DNA of 64,000 bases from CAZADA01 sp964526675 (GTDB lineage Bacteria > Pseudomonadota > Alphaproteobacteria > Caulobacterales > Maricaulaceae), in NCBI GenBank assembly GCA_964526675.1, contig CAZGLY010000005.1, positions 43,546 to 107,545 of the forward strand, in the 5' to 3' direction. A program made the translations under genes and the position numbers. Position 1 is the first letter of the stretch, and every line of letters starts with the position of its first letter. Positions 24,425 through 33,765 of this stretch are shown piece after piece. The notes beneath the pieces were generated by a model. The model was not told the origin of the DNA, did no database searches, and worked only from the letters and a program-made list of their open reading frames with translations.

Positions 24425-26971
24425 CTAGGCCTGGCGCAGCTCCGCGGCCGGCGGGCGCGCGAGCTGAGCCTGACCGACGAGCGCGCCGCCCAGCGCGGAC
24501 GCGGCGGCGGCCAAACCGGTCACGGCGGCAATCGCGCCCCAAGGGGTCGTCCACGCGGCTTCAAACACGATCACGACGGCGGGGTAGGCTGCGGCCGTCC
24601 CCAACGTGACGCCCAGCGCCGCAGCGGCCAGGCCGACCAGCGCAAACTCCGCCGCGTAGAGCCCGAGCACGCCCGCGCGTGTCGCCCCGAACGTCTTCAG
24701 CAGGGCGGACTCCACCCGTCGTTGGCGGGCGATCACCGCCAGCGCGCCGACAAGCACGAGCAGCCCCGCGAGAGTCACGACACTAGCCGCGACCGTGACC
24801 GCGAGGGCGATGTCGTTCAGCAGCTTCGCAGCGGTCGCCAGCGCTTGGCGCGTCTGAAAGACGACGACGTCGGGGAACGTCGCGCCGAGGGCGGCGATCA
24901 CCGGCGCCTCCCGCTCGGCCGGCGCCTTCGCGATCGCGAAATGCCGCGGATTGGCCGCCTCCAACGCGCCCGGCGAAAGGATGAACGCGGTGTTCACGCC
25001 GAACCCGCCCCAGTCGACCCGTCGGAGCGAGGCGACCTCCGCGGTAAGCGGCCGGCCAAACACCCGAAAGCCTATGGTGTCGCCAAGGCTGAGCCCAAGT
25101 CCGCGCGCGGCCTCATCCTCGACGGAGACCAACAAAGGGCCGTCATAGTCGGCCGGCCACCACGCGCCTTCGGTGAGGACGGCCTCCGGCGGCTGGGCGG
25201 CGAGATAAGTCAGCCCGATTTCGCCGTCCACCACCCAGCGTTCGGACGCCGCCACCTCCTCTTCGATCAGAGGCTGGCCTTTCAGCGCGGTCACCCGTCC
25301 AAGAATGAAGGGCGCGCGTCGGTAGGCGTCTGGGTCGGCGATCGCGAGGCCCTCATCGCGCAACAGCGCGTCGAACCGCTCCGTCTCCGCGTCGGGGATC
25401 TGCGTGAACACGAGGGAGGGCGCGTTTTGCGGCGCGGTCTCGCGCAACTGGCGCAACAGGTTGGCTTGGACCGCCGCGACGAGCGTCAACAGCGCGAGGC
25501 CGAGCCCCAACGCCGGCGCCACAGTCGGGGCGAGCGATCCAGGACCGCCCAGATTGGCGAGCGCAAGACGACGCATGCCGCGCGCGCGTGTTGCGGCGCG
25601 CCGTGCGAGCACGCGCAAGCCTGCCGCCGCGGCGGCCAAAACCGCGTACGCGACGCCCGCTCCCGCGAGAAGCGCAAGCGTCGTGAGCGGACGCGGGCTT
25701 GTGAGCGTCGCCGTCAGCGTGAGCGCCGCGCCGGCAAGCGCGGCAAGCCCCGCCTCCAGCCGCGGCGTCCGGGCGCGCCCAGCGCTCGCCATCGTGCGAA
25801 AGAGCGCTGCGGACGGGGTGGCGCGCGCGCGGCCCAACGCCGGCAGGGCGAAGGCCGCCGCGGCGAGCAACGTCAACACCAGCGCCTGAACCATCGGTCC
25901 CGGATAAAGACTCAGCGCTTGGGGCACGGGAATCCGCGCCCCGGCCACGGCCGCGACGACATAGGGCGTCGCGCCGCCCAGCGCGACCCCCGCGGCCGCG
26001 CCCAGGAGCGCCATCGCGCCAAGCTGTGTGAGATAAATCGCGCGGATCTGACCACTGTCGGCGCCCAGGGCCTTCAGCGTGGCGATGGCGCCGGTGCGGC
26101 TCTCCAAGAAGGCGCTCGTCGCCTGGGCCACGCCGACGCCGCCGGCGACCAAAGCCGCCACGCCAATCACCGCCAAAAAGGACTGCAACAGCGCAAAGAT
26201 GCTTTGCAGCCCATCCACCGCGTCCTCGGGCGGTCGATAGCGCAAGCCGCTTGGCCCCCACGCCTCGCGCGCCTCCTCCGCTAAGGCGTCGCCGTCAACG
26301 CCCTCGGGCAGTTCCAGCAGATAGGTCGCGCGAAAGAGCTGACCGCTGGTGACGCGGCCGGCCGCGACCAGGGCGTCGCGATGGATCAGCGCGCGCGGGC
26401 CAAACGCGCCAGGCGTTCCCAGCCGATCCGGTTCGCCGTCGAGCCGGGCGGTGATCTGCGCCTCGATCGGGCCAAGACGCAGCCGATCGCCGACCGCCAG
26501 ATCAAACTGCTCCAGCAGGGACGCGCTTGCCGCCACGCCCCAACGTTGCTCAGACTGAGCGAGCGCCTCGTCGAGGGTGACGGCGCCGGCGAGCCTCACC
26601 GCGCCGAGGATGGGGAAGGCGTCGTCCACGCCGCGCAAGTCCACCTGCTTGCGCACGGCGTCGGCCCCGTCGCCGGCCTGACCCATGACGCGCAGGCTGA
26701 TGGACTCCGACACGCGCGCGCGATCGCCTAAGAAAGCGAGCTCCTCAGGGTTGGCGCGCCGTTGCGCGGCGGTGAACGCGGCGTCCCCGCCCAGAAGCTG
26801 GCGGGCTTCCCGGTCGAGCCCGCGTGCGAAGCTCTCGCTCACAGCGCCCGCGGCGGCGACGGCGAACGCGCCAAGGGCGAGGCACGCGAGGTAGACGCCG
26901 AAATCCCGCAGGCCGCCGATCAGCTCGCGCCACGCAATACGCGTCCAGGCCGCGCCGGCGGTTCGGTTCAC
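24425..26971 (-). CDS. ybbP: ABC transporter permease (YbbP-like, FtsX family)
   Basis: An 848-residue permease with the duplicated FtsX architecture: one N-terminal helix, a large periplasmic domain, three helices (about 260-375), a connecting pair, a second periplasmic domain and three C-terminal helices. Landmarks: GVAQATSAFLESRTGAIATLKALGA and RRVESALLKTFGATRAG, the coupling helices that touch the ATPase. It overlaps the ATPase gene by 4 bases. By analogy with the E. coli tesA-ybbA-ybbP neighbourhood it forms an efflux or lipid-related complex with YbbA; the substrate is unknown. Confidence 0.9.
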   Translation of the reverse strand: MNRTAGAAWTRIAWRELIGGLRDFGVYLACLALGAFAVAAAGAVSESFARGLDREARQLLGGDAAFTAAQRRANPEELAFLGDRARVSESISLRVMGQAGDGADAVRKQVDLRGVDDAFPILGAVRLAGAVTLDEALAQSEQRWGVAASASLLEQFDLAVGDRLRLGPIEAQITARLDGEPDRLGTPGAFGPRALIHRDALVAAGRVTSGQLFRATYLLELPEGVDGDALAEEAREAWGPSGLRYRPPEDAVDGLQSIFALLQSFLAVIGVAALVAGGVGVAQATSAFLESRTGAIATLKALGADSGQIRAIYLTQLGAMALLGAAAGVALGGATPYVVAAVAGARIPVPQALSLYPGPMVQALVLTLLAAAAFALPALGRARATPSAALFRTMASAGRARTPRLEAGLAALAGAALTLTATLTSPRPLTTLALLAGAGVAYAVLAAAAAGLRVLARRAATRARGMRRLALANLGGPGSLAPTVAPALGLGLALLTLVAAVQANLLRQLRETAPQNAPSLVFTQIPDAETERFDALLRDEGLAIADPDAYRRAPFILGRVTALKGQPLIEEEVAASERWVVDGEIGLTYLAAQPPEAVLTEGAWWPADYDGPLLVSVEDEAARGLGLSLGDTIGFRVFGRPLTAEVASLRRVDWGGFGVNTAFILSPGALEAANPRHFAIAKAPAEREAPVIAALGATFPDVVVFQTRQALATAAKLLNDIALAVTVAASVVTLAGLLVLVGALAVIARQRRVESALLKTFGATRAGVLGLYAAEFALVGLAAAALGVTLGTAAAYPAVVIVFEAAWTTPWGAIAAVTGLAAAASALGGALVGQAQLARPPAAELRQA

Positions 26972-27729
26972 GACGCCGCCTCGCCGCTGTTCGGGTCGAT
27001 GAGACGGCCATCCTCCATGCGCGCAATCCGATCCGCGCGCCGCGCCAAAGCCGCGTCATGGGTGACGAGGACGAGGGTGGCGTGGCGATCGCGCGCCATC
27101 TGGAAGAGAAGATCCGCCACCGCGGCGCCGTTGGCCGCGTCCAGATTGCCCGTGGGTTCGTCGGCGAACACGATGGCTGGGTCGCTGGCGAGGGCGCGCG
27201 CCACCGCCACTCTCTGACGCTCGCCGCCCGACAATTGGCTGGGGTAGTGGCCCCGCCGCGCCGCCAGCCCGACGGCGTCCAGGGCGTGCGCGGCGCGATC
27301 GTTTACGTCGTCCAGCCCCGCGATCTCCAGCGGCGCCCTCACATTGTCGAACGCCGTCATGGTGGCCAGCAAATGAAACGCTTGAAACACCAGGCTCACG
27401 CGTCCGCGCCGCAGCCGGGCCAAAGCGTCTTCCCCACGTCCGTCCACGGTTTCGCCAAGGAGCCGAACCGCCCCCGACGTGGCGGGCTCGAGGCCCGCGG
27501 CGACCGCCACGAGCGACGATTTTCCCGAGCCCGACGGCCCAACAACCGCCACGGCCTCCCCCGGACGGGCCGCAAAGGACACGCCCTTGAGGATCTCCAC
27601 CGGTCCGGCCGCGCCAAAAAGCGTCAAACGCACGTCCGCGAGCGCCACAGTCGGCTCGGCATCGGTCGCAGCCGCGTCGTGGGCGGCCGGATCGGCGGCG
27701 AGGGGCTGCGGTGACGAGGCGAGCGCCAT
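26968..27729 (-). CDS. ybbA: ABC transporter ATP-binding protein (YbbA-like)
   Basis: A 253-residue ATPase of the LolD/MacB group. Walker A is GPSGSGKSS (64-72), the signature LSGGERQRVAVARAL, Walker B IVFADEPTGNLD, and the switch histidine is in LVTHD. A 25-residue Ala-rich extension precedes the domain. It pairs with the overlapping permease gene and is divergent from the esterase gene, a layout shared with many proteobacteria. Confidence 0.93.
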   Translation of the reverse strand: MALASSPQPLAADPAAHDAAATDAEPTVALADVRLTLFGAAGPVEILKGVSFAARPGEAVAVVGPSGSGKSSLVAVAAGLEPATSGAVRLLGETVDGRGEDALARLRRGRVSLVFQAFHLLATMTAFDNVRAPLEIAGLDDVNDRAAHALDAVGLAARRGHYPSQLSGGERQRVAVARALASDPAIVFADEPTGNLDAANGAAVADLLFQMARDRHATLVLVTHDAALARRADRIARMEDGRLIDPNSGEAAS

Positions 27730-27777
27730 GGATCAGTCCTATTTTCGCCAGGGGACTTCGGTTGCTACATACGCACC

Positions 27778-28527
27778 ATGAAGGGAATGACGATGGGGCG
27801 GCCCGTTAAATTGTTTGTCATTGTGGCGCTTGCAGCGTTCGCGACCGCGTGCGGCGGGCGCGACGAGCCGGGCGCTGAAGCCCAGGTGGAGCCCCAGCCC
27901 GCGGCGCCAGCCGCGTCTGCGGCGGCTCCTGCGCCCGCCCCCGAACCGATGGAGACTGAGGGCGGGGCGCGCGTGGTTATGCTGGGAGATAGCCTCACCG
28001 CAGGCTTCGGCTTGGCGGACCGGCAGGCCTTGCCCGCGCGTCTTGAGGCGCGGCTGCGCGCCGGCGGCCGCGCCGCCACCGTGATCAACGCCGGGGTGTC
28101 CGGCGACACCACGGCGGGCGGCTTAGATCGCTATGATTTTTCCGTGCGGGCCGCGGATCCGGACCTTCTGATCGTGGCGCTGGGGGCGAACGACTATCTC
28201 AGCGGTCTCGATCCGCAGCGCGCGCGCGCCAATTTGTCCGCGATCATTGAGGCCGCCCGCGCCGACGGCGTGGCGGTTGCGCTGGTCGGGGTGCGTCCAC
28301 GAGGGCCGACGCCGGATGACAGCCGGGACGCGGCTTTCGCGGCGATCTTTCCAGGTCTTGCCGAGGAGTATGATCTGCCGCTTTATCCCGCCCTGTTGGA
28401 GGGCGTGCGTGACGCACCCACGCTGCTTCAGCCGGACGGTCTACATCCGACGGCTGAGGGCGTGGAGGTGATCGCCGCGCCTCTGGCGGCGTTTGTGGAA
28501 CCGCTGCTCGCCAGCGTGGGGCCCTGA
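27778..28527 (+). CDS. tesA: SGNH/GDSL esterase (TesA-like arylesterase), exported
   Basis: A 249-residue secreted SGNH hydrolase. A hydrophobic signal (about 11-24) ends at a Cys (ATAC), suggesting a lipoprotein or cleaved signal, followed by a Pro/Ala-rich linker. The four SGNH blocks are present: GDSLTAGFG with the nucleophile Ser, INAGVSGDTTAGG, ALGANDYL, and DGLHPTAEG with the catalytic Asp and His. The family hydrolyses acyl-CoA, lysophospholipids and aryl esters in the periplasm. It is divergent from ybbA, 48 bases apart. ATG 27778 and ATG 27787 are both possible starts. Confidence 0.9.
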   Translation: MKGMTMGRPVKLFVIVALAAFATACGGRDEPGAEAQVEPQPAAPAASAAAPAPAPEPMETEGGARVVMLGDSLTAGFGLADRQALPARLEARLRAGGRAATVINAGVSGDTTAGGLDRYDFSVRAADPDLLIVALGANDYLSGLDPQRARANLSAIIEAARADGVAVALVGVRPRGPTPDDSRDAAFAAIFPGLAEEYDLPLYPALLEGVRDAPTLLQPDGLHPTAEGVEVIAAPLAAFVEPLLASVGP

Positions 28528-28631
28528 CTCGATGACGCGAGGCCCCGCCTGTCGTGAATCCGGCGTGTGGGGTTATACTCGCCCCCAAGCGCGCGGCGGC
28601 CACGGCGTGTGACGGCAAAAACAGGACGGTC

Positions 28632-30398
28632 ATGGCGATCATCATACTCTCTCACGTCGCTTCCGATGGGGAGATCGTCGAACGGATGCGGGAGAAGCTC
28701 GCCGCGCGTGGCCATCGTGTCATCGGCAGCCGGGATTCCCCGCAAGACACGTCGTGGGCGCGCAGTTTCTCACGGCTGCTGTACGACGCTGACCACGTCG
28801 TCAACGTGATGAGCCAGGACGCGCTGGGCAACGCGCAGATGACGGTGGTGGCGCGGTTGGCCGCCCGCTTGGAAAAGGGCGTCGACGTTTGGGGCGGCAC
28901 TGACGATCCGCCCGCGCAGCTGAGCCAGGCGCTGAATCTTGGGCGCTGGCGGGGAGACGACGCCGACGCCGCGTGGACGCAACTGCTCGCGCGTCTGGGC
29001 GATGACGCTGACGTCGAGGAGCCGGCGCCGTTTGCGCCGCCGCCCGCGCCGCCGCGGCCGGCTGAATCCCGCTTTGATTCTGGTTTTGCCCGCGAACCAG
29101 AGCCCGAGCCGGAGCCCGAGCCCGAAGCGGCGTCGGACCTTCCGCCGTCGGAGCCGTCGGCTCCCGCGCCGCCGGACGAGACGTGGGATGAGCCGGCCGT
29201 GCGCCGCTCGCCCGAGACGACGGCGTTGGCCCCGTCGCCGCGGGCGTTTGGCGCGGAGCCGTCCTCTGAGGAGCGCGACCAACCCGCCCCGGCGGCGGAA
29301 GACGACACGGACGCTGAGAGCGGCGAGGTCGTCCTTCACGTTCAATCCGACATCAGCGCGGATCTCTCGAGCGACATTTCGGTCGCCTACGACAGCGACA
29401 CGGTCAGCCGCGCTTGGGGCGACATTCTCTCGGTGAGCCCAGACGCGTCCACGGATCGTCCGGGGGTGGGGCCGGTGCCCGACAGCAGGCCGGTCCGTGA
29501 CAATGGGGCGGCCTACGCCGACGACGGCGATCGTGACGTTCGCGACCCCGACCCGACGGCCGATGACGAGGACGCTGGCCCCGACGCTGACGCTCCGGCG
29601 CGGCTTTATCCGGACGATCTGGATCGCTGGCGCATGGCGCAAGCTGCGACCGGGCGGACCGCAGCATCGGTGGATGAGGATCCCGAGCCCGACGATGGCG
29701 AGCGTCGACCGCGTTTGCGCCGCATCATGGTTCGTGGGCCGGAGGAGACGCCCGCACCCTCAGAGGAGCGCGCCAAAGTGGCGCTGGAGGAGGAGACGAA
29801 CCCCGAGGGCCGGGTCCGGGTGTCCCGATCACGCGGCGGCATGCTCGGACTCGTTCCCGTGGCCGCGGTCGTGGGTTACGCCGTGCTGGCGGCCATCGGT
29901 TTCTCCTACGGCTACGTCACGAAGCATCGTGAAGCGCGCGAAGCGGAGGTCGCGTGGATCGCGGCGCAAGAAACCAACACTGTTCGTGATTTTCGTGTGT
30001 GGCTGCAGCGCTATGGCGATGGCCCGCGCGCGGACACGGTGCGCGCTGCGCTGGCGACCTTGGAGGTGGCGCGCGCCGAGACCCAAGAGCGTCAGCGAGC
30101 CGCCTTGCGCCGCGTCGCCCGCACTGTGCGCCCGGGACGCACGTTGGATCTCGTGCGCCTGACCGCGGCGGCGGCGTTGACGGAGCGCGCGCCCGACGCC
30201 CCCGACATGACCGATCCGTTCGACCGGCCGCCGGATCGAGCCGCGTTCACGCCGGCCGGCGAGGATCCCAGCCTTGTCAACGCCCGGCGGGCTGTGCGCC
30301 GGGCGACCCGCGCCGTGCTGACGGGCAACCGACTCGCCATGGAGATTTGGACGGCTGAGGTCGCTGCGGCCGTGCGCGCCTGGGATGGGCGAACCTGA
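28632..30398 (+). CDS. Membrane-anchored protein with N-terminal TIR-like domain
   Basis: 588 residues from ATG 28632 (AGGACGG upstream); an upstream in-frame start looks spurious. Residues 1-125 follow the TIR pattern: a strand IIILSHVASD, helix with LREKL-type spacing to RGHRVI, SWARSFSRLLYDADHVVNVMS. The catalytic Glu of NAD-cleaving TIR domains is not evident, so this may be a binding rather than enzymatic domain. Residues about 130-400 are acidic, Pro-rich and probably disordered, with a Glu-Pro repeat. One membrane helix (about 403-430) follows, then a charged helical C-terminal domain. Function unknown; the TIR assignment is by pattern only. Confidence 0.6.
   Translation: MAIIILSHVASDGEIVERMREKLAARGHRVIGSRDSPQDTSWARSFSRLLYDADHVVNVMSQDALGNAQMTVVARLAARLEKGVDVWGGTDDPPAQLSQALNLGRWRGDDADAAWTQLLARLGDDADVEEPAPFAPPPAPPRPAESRFDSGFAREPEPEPEPEPEAASDLPPSEPSAPAPPDETWDEPAVRRSPETTALAPSPRAFGAEPSSEERDQPAPAAEDDTDAESGEVVLHVQSDISADLSSDISVAYDSDTVSRAWGDILSVSPDASTDRPGVGPVPDSRPVRDNGAAYADDGDRDVRDPDPTADDEDAGPDADAPARLYPDDLDRWRMAQAATGRTAASVDEDPEPDDGERRPRLRRIMVRGPEETPAPSEERAKVALEEETNPEGRVRVSRSRGGMLGLVPVAAVVGYAVLAAIGFSYGYVTKHREAREAEVAWIAAQETNTVRDFRVWLQRYGDGPRADTVRAALATLEVARAETQERQRAALRRVARTVRPGRTLDLVRLTAAAALTERAPDAPDMTDPFDRPPDRAAFTPAGEDPSLVNARRAVRRATRAVLTGNRLAMEIWTAEVAAAVRAWDGRT
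29094..29126 (+). repeat. Glu-Pro dipeptide coding repeat
   Basis: An in-frame run of alternating glutamate and proline codons (GAG/GAA with CCC/CCG/CCA) encodes about five Glu-Pro units in the disordered linker of the TIR-like protein. Such repeats form stiff extended spacers, as in the periplasmic linkers of TonB. Confidence 0.75.
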
Positions 30399-30536
30399 GG
30401 CCTGAGCCGTTTCGCCAACGAGGGTGACGACGACGGCGCGCGAGGCGCCGCCGAGCGTTTGCGCGCTCGATGCGGGAGGCTAAGCATCTCTTCGCCTTCT
30501 CGTCGTTTCTGGAGGGCGCTGACACGGGAAGTCTCC

Positions 30537-31628
30537 ATGGCCCATCCTTTGAGCGGGGCGGACATGGCCACCCTCACGCGCGTGCTCGCGGAGGCGGGTC
30601 CGGGCGTGGATGCGCGTCGCATGCGCGCCATCCGCTTGTCCGTCTTGGGTCGAGCGCCTTTCACGGCCCTCGAAAAGGCTCGCGCCGAGGCGGTTCTTCC
30701 GTCTGTCGAGGCGATGGAGCCGCCGGTGTTTCTGTTGGGGCATTGGCGCTCGGGCACCACGCACCTCTACAACATCATGAGCCTGGGCGGGTTTGGCTAT
30801 GTGCCGCCGACAGCGGTCGGCATGCCCTGGGAGACGCTGTATCTCGGCCGGTGGATCCAGCCTTTGCTGGAAAAAGCGCTGCCGGACAGCCGCTACATCG
30901 ATAATATTCCCGTGACGCCGACAAGCCCGCAAGAAGATGAAATTGCGATCGCCAACATGTCAGTGCTGTCATTTTATCACGCAATTTATTTTCCATCCCG
31001 CTTTCAGTATTTTCTGGATCGCGGGCTTTTCTTTGACGGTGCTTCGGAGGAGGATGTGGCGGAGTGGGAGGGCGTGTTCACCCTGTTCCTCCGCAAACTC
31101 GCCAAACGTCAGCCAGGCAAGCCGCTGCTGATTAAAAACCCCGTCTACACAGGCCGTCCGGCCCAGTTGCGTGAGCTGTTTCCGAACGCGAAGTTTGTTC
31201 ACATCCATCGCGATCCCTTCGATGTTTTCTTATCGATGCGGAATTTCTATAAGCAACTATTAAAAGTTATGGCGCTCCAGCCTTACAATCACATCGACAT
31301 CGATGCGGTGATCTTGCGTGTTTACAACCGTATGATGATACAGTTTGAGGAGCAGACCGCCGGCTGGTCGACGCCTGATTTTGTCGAGATCCCCTACGCG
31401 CGGCTCGATGCGGATCCTATCGGCGCGGTTCGCAGCATCTATGACATGTTGGACCTGCCCGGGTTCGCGAAAGCGGAGCCCAGGTTTCGCGCCTACTTGG
31501 ACTCGATCGCCGGGTATCAGAAGAACGCGTTTAAAGGCGACGCGGACGCCGTGGCGAAGGTCTCGCGCGCGTGGGGGCGTTGGATTACGAAATGGGGTTA
31601 CGCCACGCCGACGCCCGCAGCGCCATGA
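30537..31628 (+). CDS. Sulfotransferase family protein
   Basis: A 363-residue cytoplasmic PAPS-dependent sulfotransferase. The 5'-phosphosulfate-binding loop is GHWRSGTTH (68-76) and the 3'-phosphate-binding block is FVHIHRDPFDVFLSM (about 221-235). The start is ATG 30537 with GGGAAG seven bases upstream. Its stop overlaps the start of the next gene (ATGA), which in turn overlaps hpnA, so it is translationally coupled to hopanoid genes. The acceptor is unknown; a hopanoid, its sugar-like side chain or another lipid would fit. The central part of the gene is notably AT-rich. Confidence 0.87.
   Translation: MAHPLSGADMATLTRVLAEAGPGVDARRMRAIRLSVLGRAPFTALEKARAEAVLPSVEAMEPPVFLLGHWRSGTTHLYNIMSLGGFGYVPPTAVGMPWETLYLGRWIQPLLEKALPDSRYIDNIPVTPTSPQEDEIAIANMSVLSFYHAIYFPSRFQYFLDRGLFFDGASEEDVAEWEGVFTLFLRKLAKRQPGKPLLIKNPVYTGRPAQLRELFPNAKFVHIHRDPFDVFLSMRNFYKQLLKVMALQPYNHIDIDAVILRVYNRMMIQFEEQTAGWSTPDFVEIPYARLDADPIGAVRSIYDMLDLPGFAKAEPRFRAYLDSIAGYQKNAFKGDADAVAKVSRAWGRWITKWGYATPTPAAP
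30890..31345. other. AT-rich patch inside the sulfotransferase gene
   Basis: Base composition falls well below the surroundings in this stretch (for example around 30965-31015 and 31200-31270), with TTT, ATT, TTA and AAA codons that are rare elsewhere in the window, while the reading frame stays intact. This suggests a mosaic gene that acquired a segment by recombination, or a recently transferred gene only partly ameliorated. Confidence 0.55.
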
Positions 31629-32761
31629 GCCGTTGGGCGGGCGTGGCGGCGGCGCTGCTGGCGACGGCCTGCGGCCAGCCCGACCTTGGGCCGCCGCGGT
31701 TCGTCTCAAGCGCGTGCGTGGTGCGCGCGCTGACCGACGCGCACACCGGTTGGCGGGTTTCCGGCGCCGAAGACCTGGCCCTTGATGCAGAGGGGCGCGT
31801 GATCGTGTCCGCCTATGACCGGCTGACCGTCGAGCGCGCGCTGAAGGTTGGCGATCCGCCGCCAGACGGCGGGGTGTACCGCGTCGCCGTGGCCGATCTC
31901 CTGGCGGGCGACGTGACGGCGGCGAGCGCAATCAACCCGGCGGAGGCTGGCGGCCTGCGACCCCACGGCGTCGCGGTCGCGCGGCGTGCAGGGACGACAA
32001 CGCTCGCCGTGATCAACCGTCGCGGGCGGACGGGCGCGTTCGGGTCGGCCGCGCTCGGCGTTGAGCCGATGCTTGAGCAGTATCGAATGGATGCGCAAGA
32101 CCCCGCGCCGGCGGTGCTGCTGAGCGCCGCGCCGGCGCCGTGCGCCGCCAATGATGTGGCCTTGTTAAGCGACAGCGCGCCGCTGATCTCCGTCGATCGA
32201 GAACGCTGCCCAGGCTGGGCGTGGCGCGAACGCCTGGGCGCGCGGCGGGCGACCGTGGTCGCGGCCGCCCCGACCAACACAGACGCAGAGGGCGTCGCCC
32301 TGCGCACGCGCCTTGCGTTCGCCAACGGGCTGGCGGTGTTGCGCGACGGGCGCGTGGCCGTCGCGGAGACGCGAGCCAAACGCGTGCGCGTCTTTCGAGT
32401 CGGGCCGCCCTCGCGTCAGTCCGAAGACACGCTTCTGCCGACGCCCGGCGCGCCGGACAATCTCACCGTCACGCCGGATGGGATGGTGGTCGCCGCGCTG
32501 CAGCCGAGCCTGCTGGCTTTCGCGCTCTATCGCTACGGCCGCCATGATCAGGCGCCCACGCGCATTGTGGCCCGCGCGCCCGCGACGCTGGACGATCCGC
32601 GCGCGCCGTGGACGCTGCTCTATCAGGATGAGAGCGGTCGGCAGTTTTCCGGCGCCACGGTCGCCGTGCTTGTGGACGATGTGCTGATCGCGGGCTCCGC
32701 GCGCGGAGCCGGGCTTTTGGTGTGCCGCGACGACACGGGGGACGGAGACGCGAACCCATGA
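31625..32761 (+). CDS. Beta-propeller lipoprotein, SMP-30/paraoxonase-like
   Basis: A 378-residue exported protein. The N-terminal hydrophobic segment ends at a Cys (LLATACGQ), so a lipoprotein is possible although the lipobox is imperfect. The rest shows repeated propeller blades, including FANGLAVLRDGRVAVAET and DNLTVTPDGMVVAALQP, the asparagine-bearing motifs that bind calcium in paraoxonase and gluconolactonase enzymes. These hydrolyse lactones or esters. It is coupled at both ends by ATGA overlaps, to the sulfotransferase and to hpnA. The reaction is unknown. Confidence 0.72.
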   Translation: MSRWAGVAAALLATACGQPDLGPPRFVSSACVVRALTDAHTGWRVSGAEDLALDAEGRVIVSAYDRLTVERALKVGDPPPDGGVYRVAVADLLAGDVTAASAINPAEAGGLRPHGVAVARRAGTTTLAVINRRGRTGAFGSAALGVEPMLEQYRMDAQDPAPAVLLSAAPAPCAANDVALLSDSAPLISVDRERCPGWAWRERLGARRATVVAAAPTNTDAEGVALRTRLAFANGLAVLRDGRVAVAETRAKRVRVFRVGPPSRQSEDTLLPTPGAPDNLTVTPDGMVVAALQPSLLAFALYRYGRHDQAPTRIVARAPATLDDPRAPWTLLYQDESGRQFSGATVAVLVDDVLIAGSARGAGLLVCRDDTGDGDANP

Positions 32762-33765
32762 CGCGCGTTCTCGTCACCGGCGGCGGCGGTTTTTTGGGCG
32801 GCCACGTGTGTGCGGCCCTCCACGCGCGCGGTGACGAACCGATCGCGCTTGACGTGGCGTTCCCCGACGCCGCCGCGCCGTGGACGCAGCTAACCGGCTC
32901 AGTCTTGGACGCACGGGCCCTTCGCCACGCGCTCGCGGGCGCGCACGCGGTCGTCCACGCCGCCGCGCTCGCTGATCTATGGCGGCGCGACCCCGACGAT
33001 TATGACCGGATCAATCACACCGGGACGCGGGGCGTGGCGGAGGCCGCGCGGGCTGCGGGCGTGCGGTTGGTGCATATCTCCTCCTACACCACGCTCGTCG
33101 CGGGGCCCGACCGTCCGGAACGGACGCTCGATGAAGCGACCCAGCCAGCGCTGAGCGCGCTCCTGGGCGCGTATCCGCGGTCGAAACGTCGAGGCGAGAT
33201 GGCTGTCCGGGAGGCGGCCGCCCGCGGCCTTGACGCTTGGGTCCTTCTGCCGTCGTCCACCCTCGGGCCGCACGATCATCATCTCACGCCGCCTGGCCGG
33301 TTGATCCGGGATTTGGCGCGCGGCGTTCTGCCGGCGCTGTTGCCCAGCCTGATCAACCTGGTCGATGTGCGCGCGGTCGCCGACGGCGTTTTGGCGGCGC
33401 TCGACGCGCCGGGCTCAGGCGCGGGCGACCGGTTCCTTCTCAGCGGCGCGGATCACGAGCTTGACGAGGTGGCGGAAATGGTCGCCGCGCGCACGGGCGT
33501 GCCCGCCCCTCAGGCCAGGGCGCCCTACCGCCTCGCGTGGATGGCCGCGTGGGTGGAGGCGGGCCTCGCCCAACTCACGGGCCGCACGCCGACCGCGCCG
33601 CTGACCGGCGTGCGCCTCGCGGGGCGACGCGTGCGGTTCTCCAACGCGAAGGCGCGCGCGGTCCTTGGCTTCGCGCCGCCGCCGACACGCGCGGCGCTTG
33701 ACGAGGCGCTGGCGTGGATGGCGGCCGATGGCCTGATTCCTCCGCCTCACCCCCCGGCGGGGTAG
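32758..33765 (+). CDS. hpnA: Hopanoid-associated NAD-dependent sugar epimerase/dehydratase (HpnA)
   Basis: A 335-residue extended short-chain dehydrogenase. The NAD-binding motif TGGGGFLGG is at 7-15, the catalytic YxxxK appears as AYPRSK, and VVHAAALAD and LINLVDVRAVADG are typical of the HpnA group. HpnA is found with hopanoid genes and is thought to act on the sugar-like part of extended hopanoids. The start at ATG 32758 overlaps the previous stop. Its 3' end overlaps that of the convergent hpnB by 19 bases. Confidence 0.87.
   Translation: MTRVLVTGGGGFLGGHVCAALHARGDEPIALDVAFPDAAAPWTQLTGSVLDARALRHALAGAHAVVHAAALADLWRRDPDDYDRINHTGTRGVAEAARAAGVRLVHISSYTTLVAGPDRPERTLDEATQPALSALLGAYPRSKRRGEMAVREAAARGLDAWVLLPSSTLGPHDHHLTPPGRLIRDLARGVLPALLPSLINLVDVRAVADGVLAALDAPGSGAGDRFLLSGADHELDEVAEMVAARTGVPAPQARAPYRLAWMAAWVEAGLAQLTGRTPTAPLTGVRLAGRRVRFSNAKARAVLGFAPPPTRAALDEALAWMAADGLIPPPHPPAG

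Noticed and set aside
28632..30398. Active NAD-cleaving TIR effector of a defence system
   Set aside because: The catalytic Glu is not apparent and no partner defence gene is adjacent, so only a TIR-like domain was claimed.
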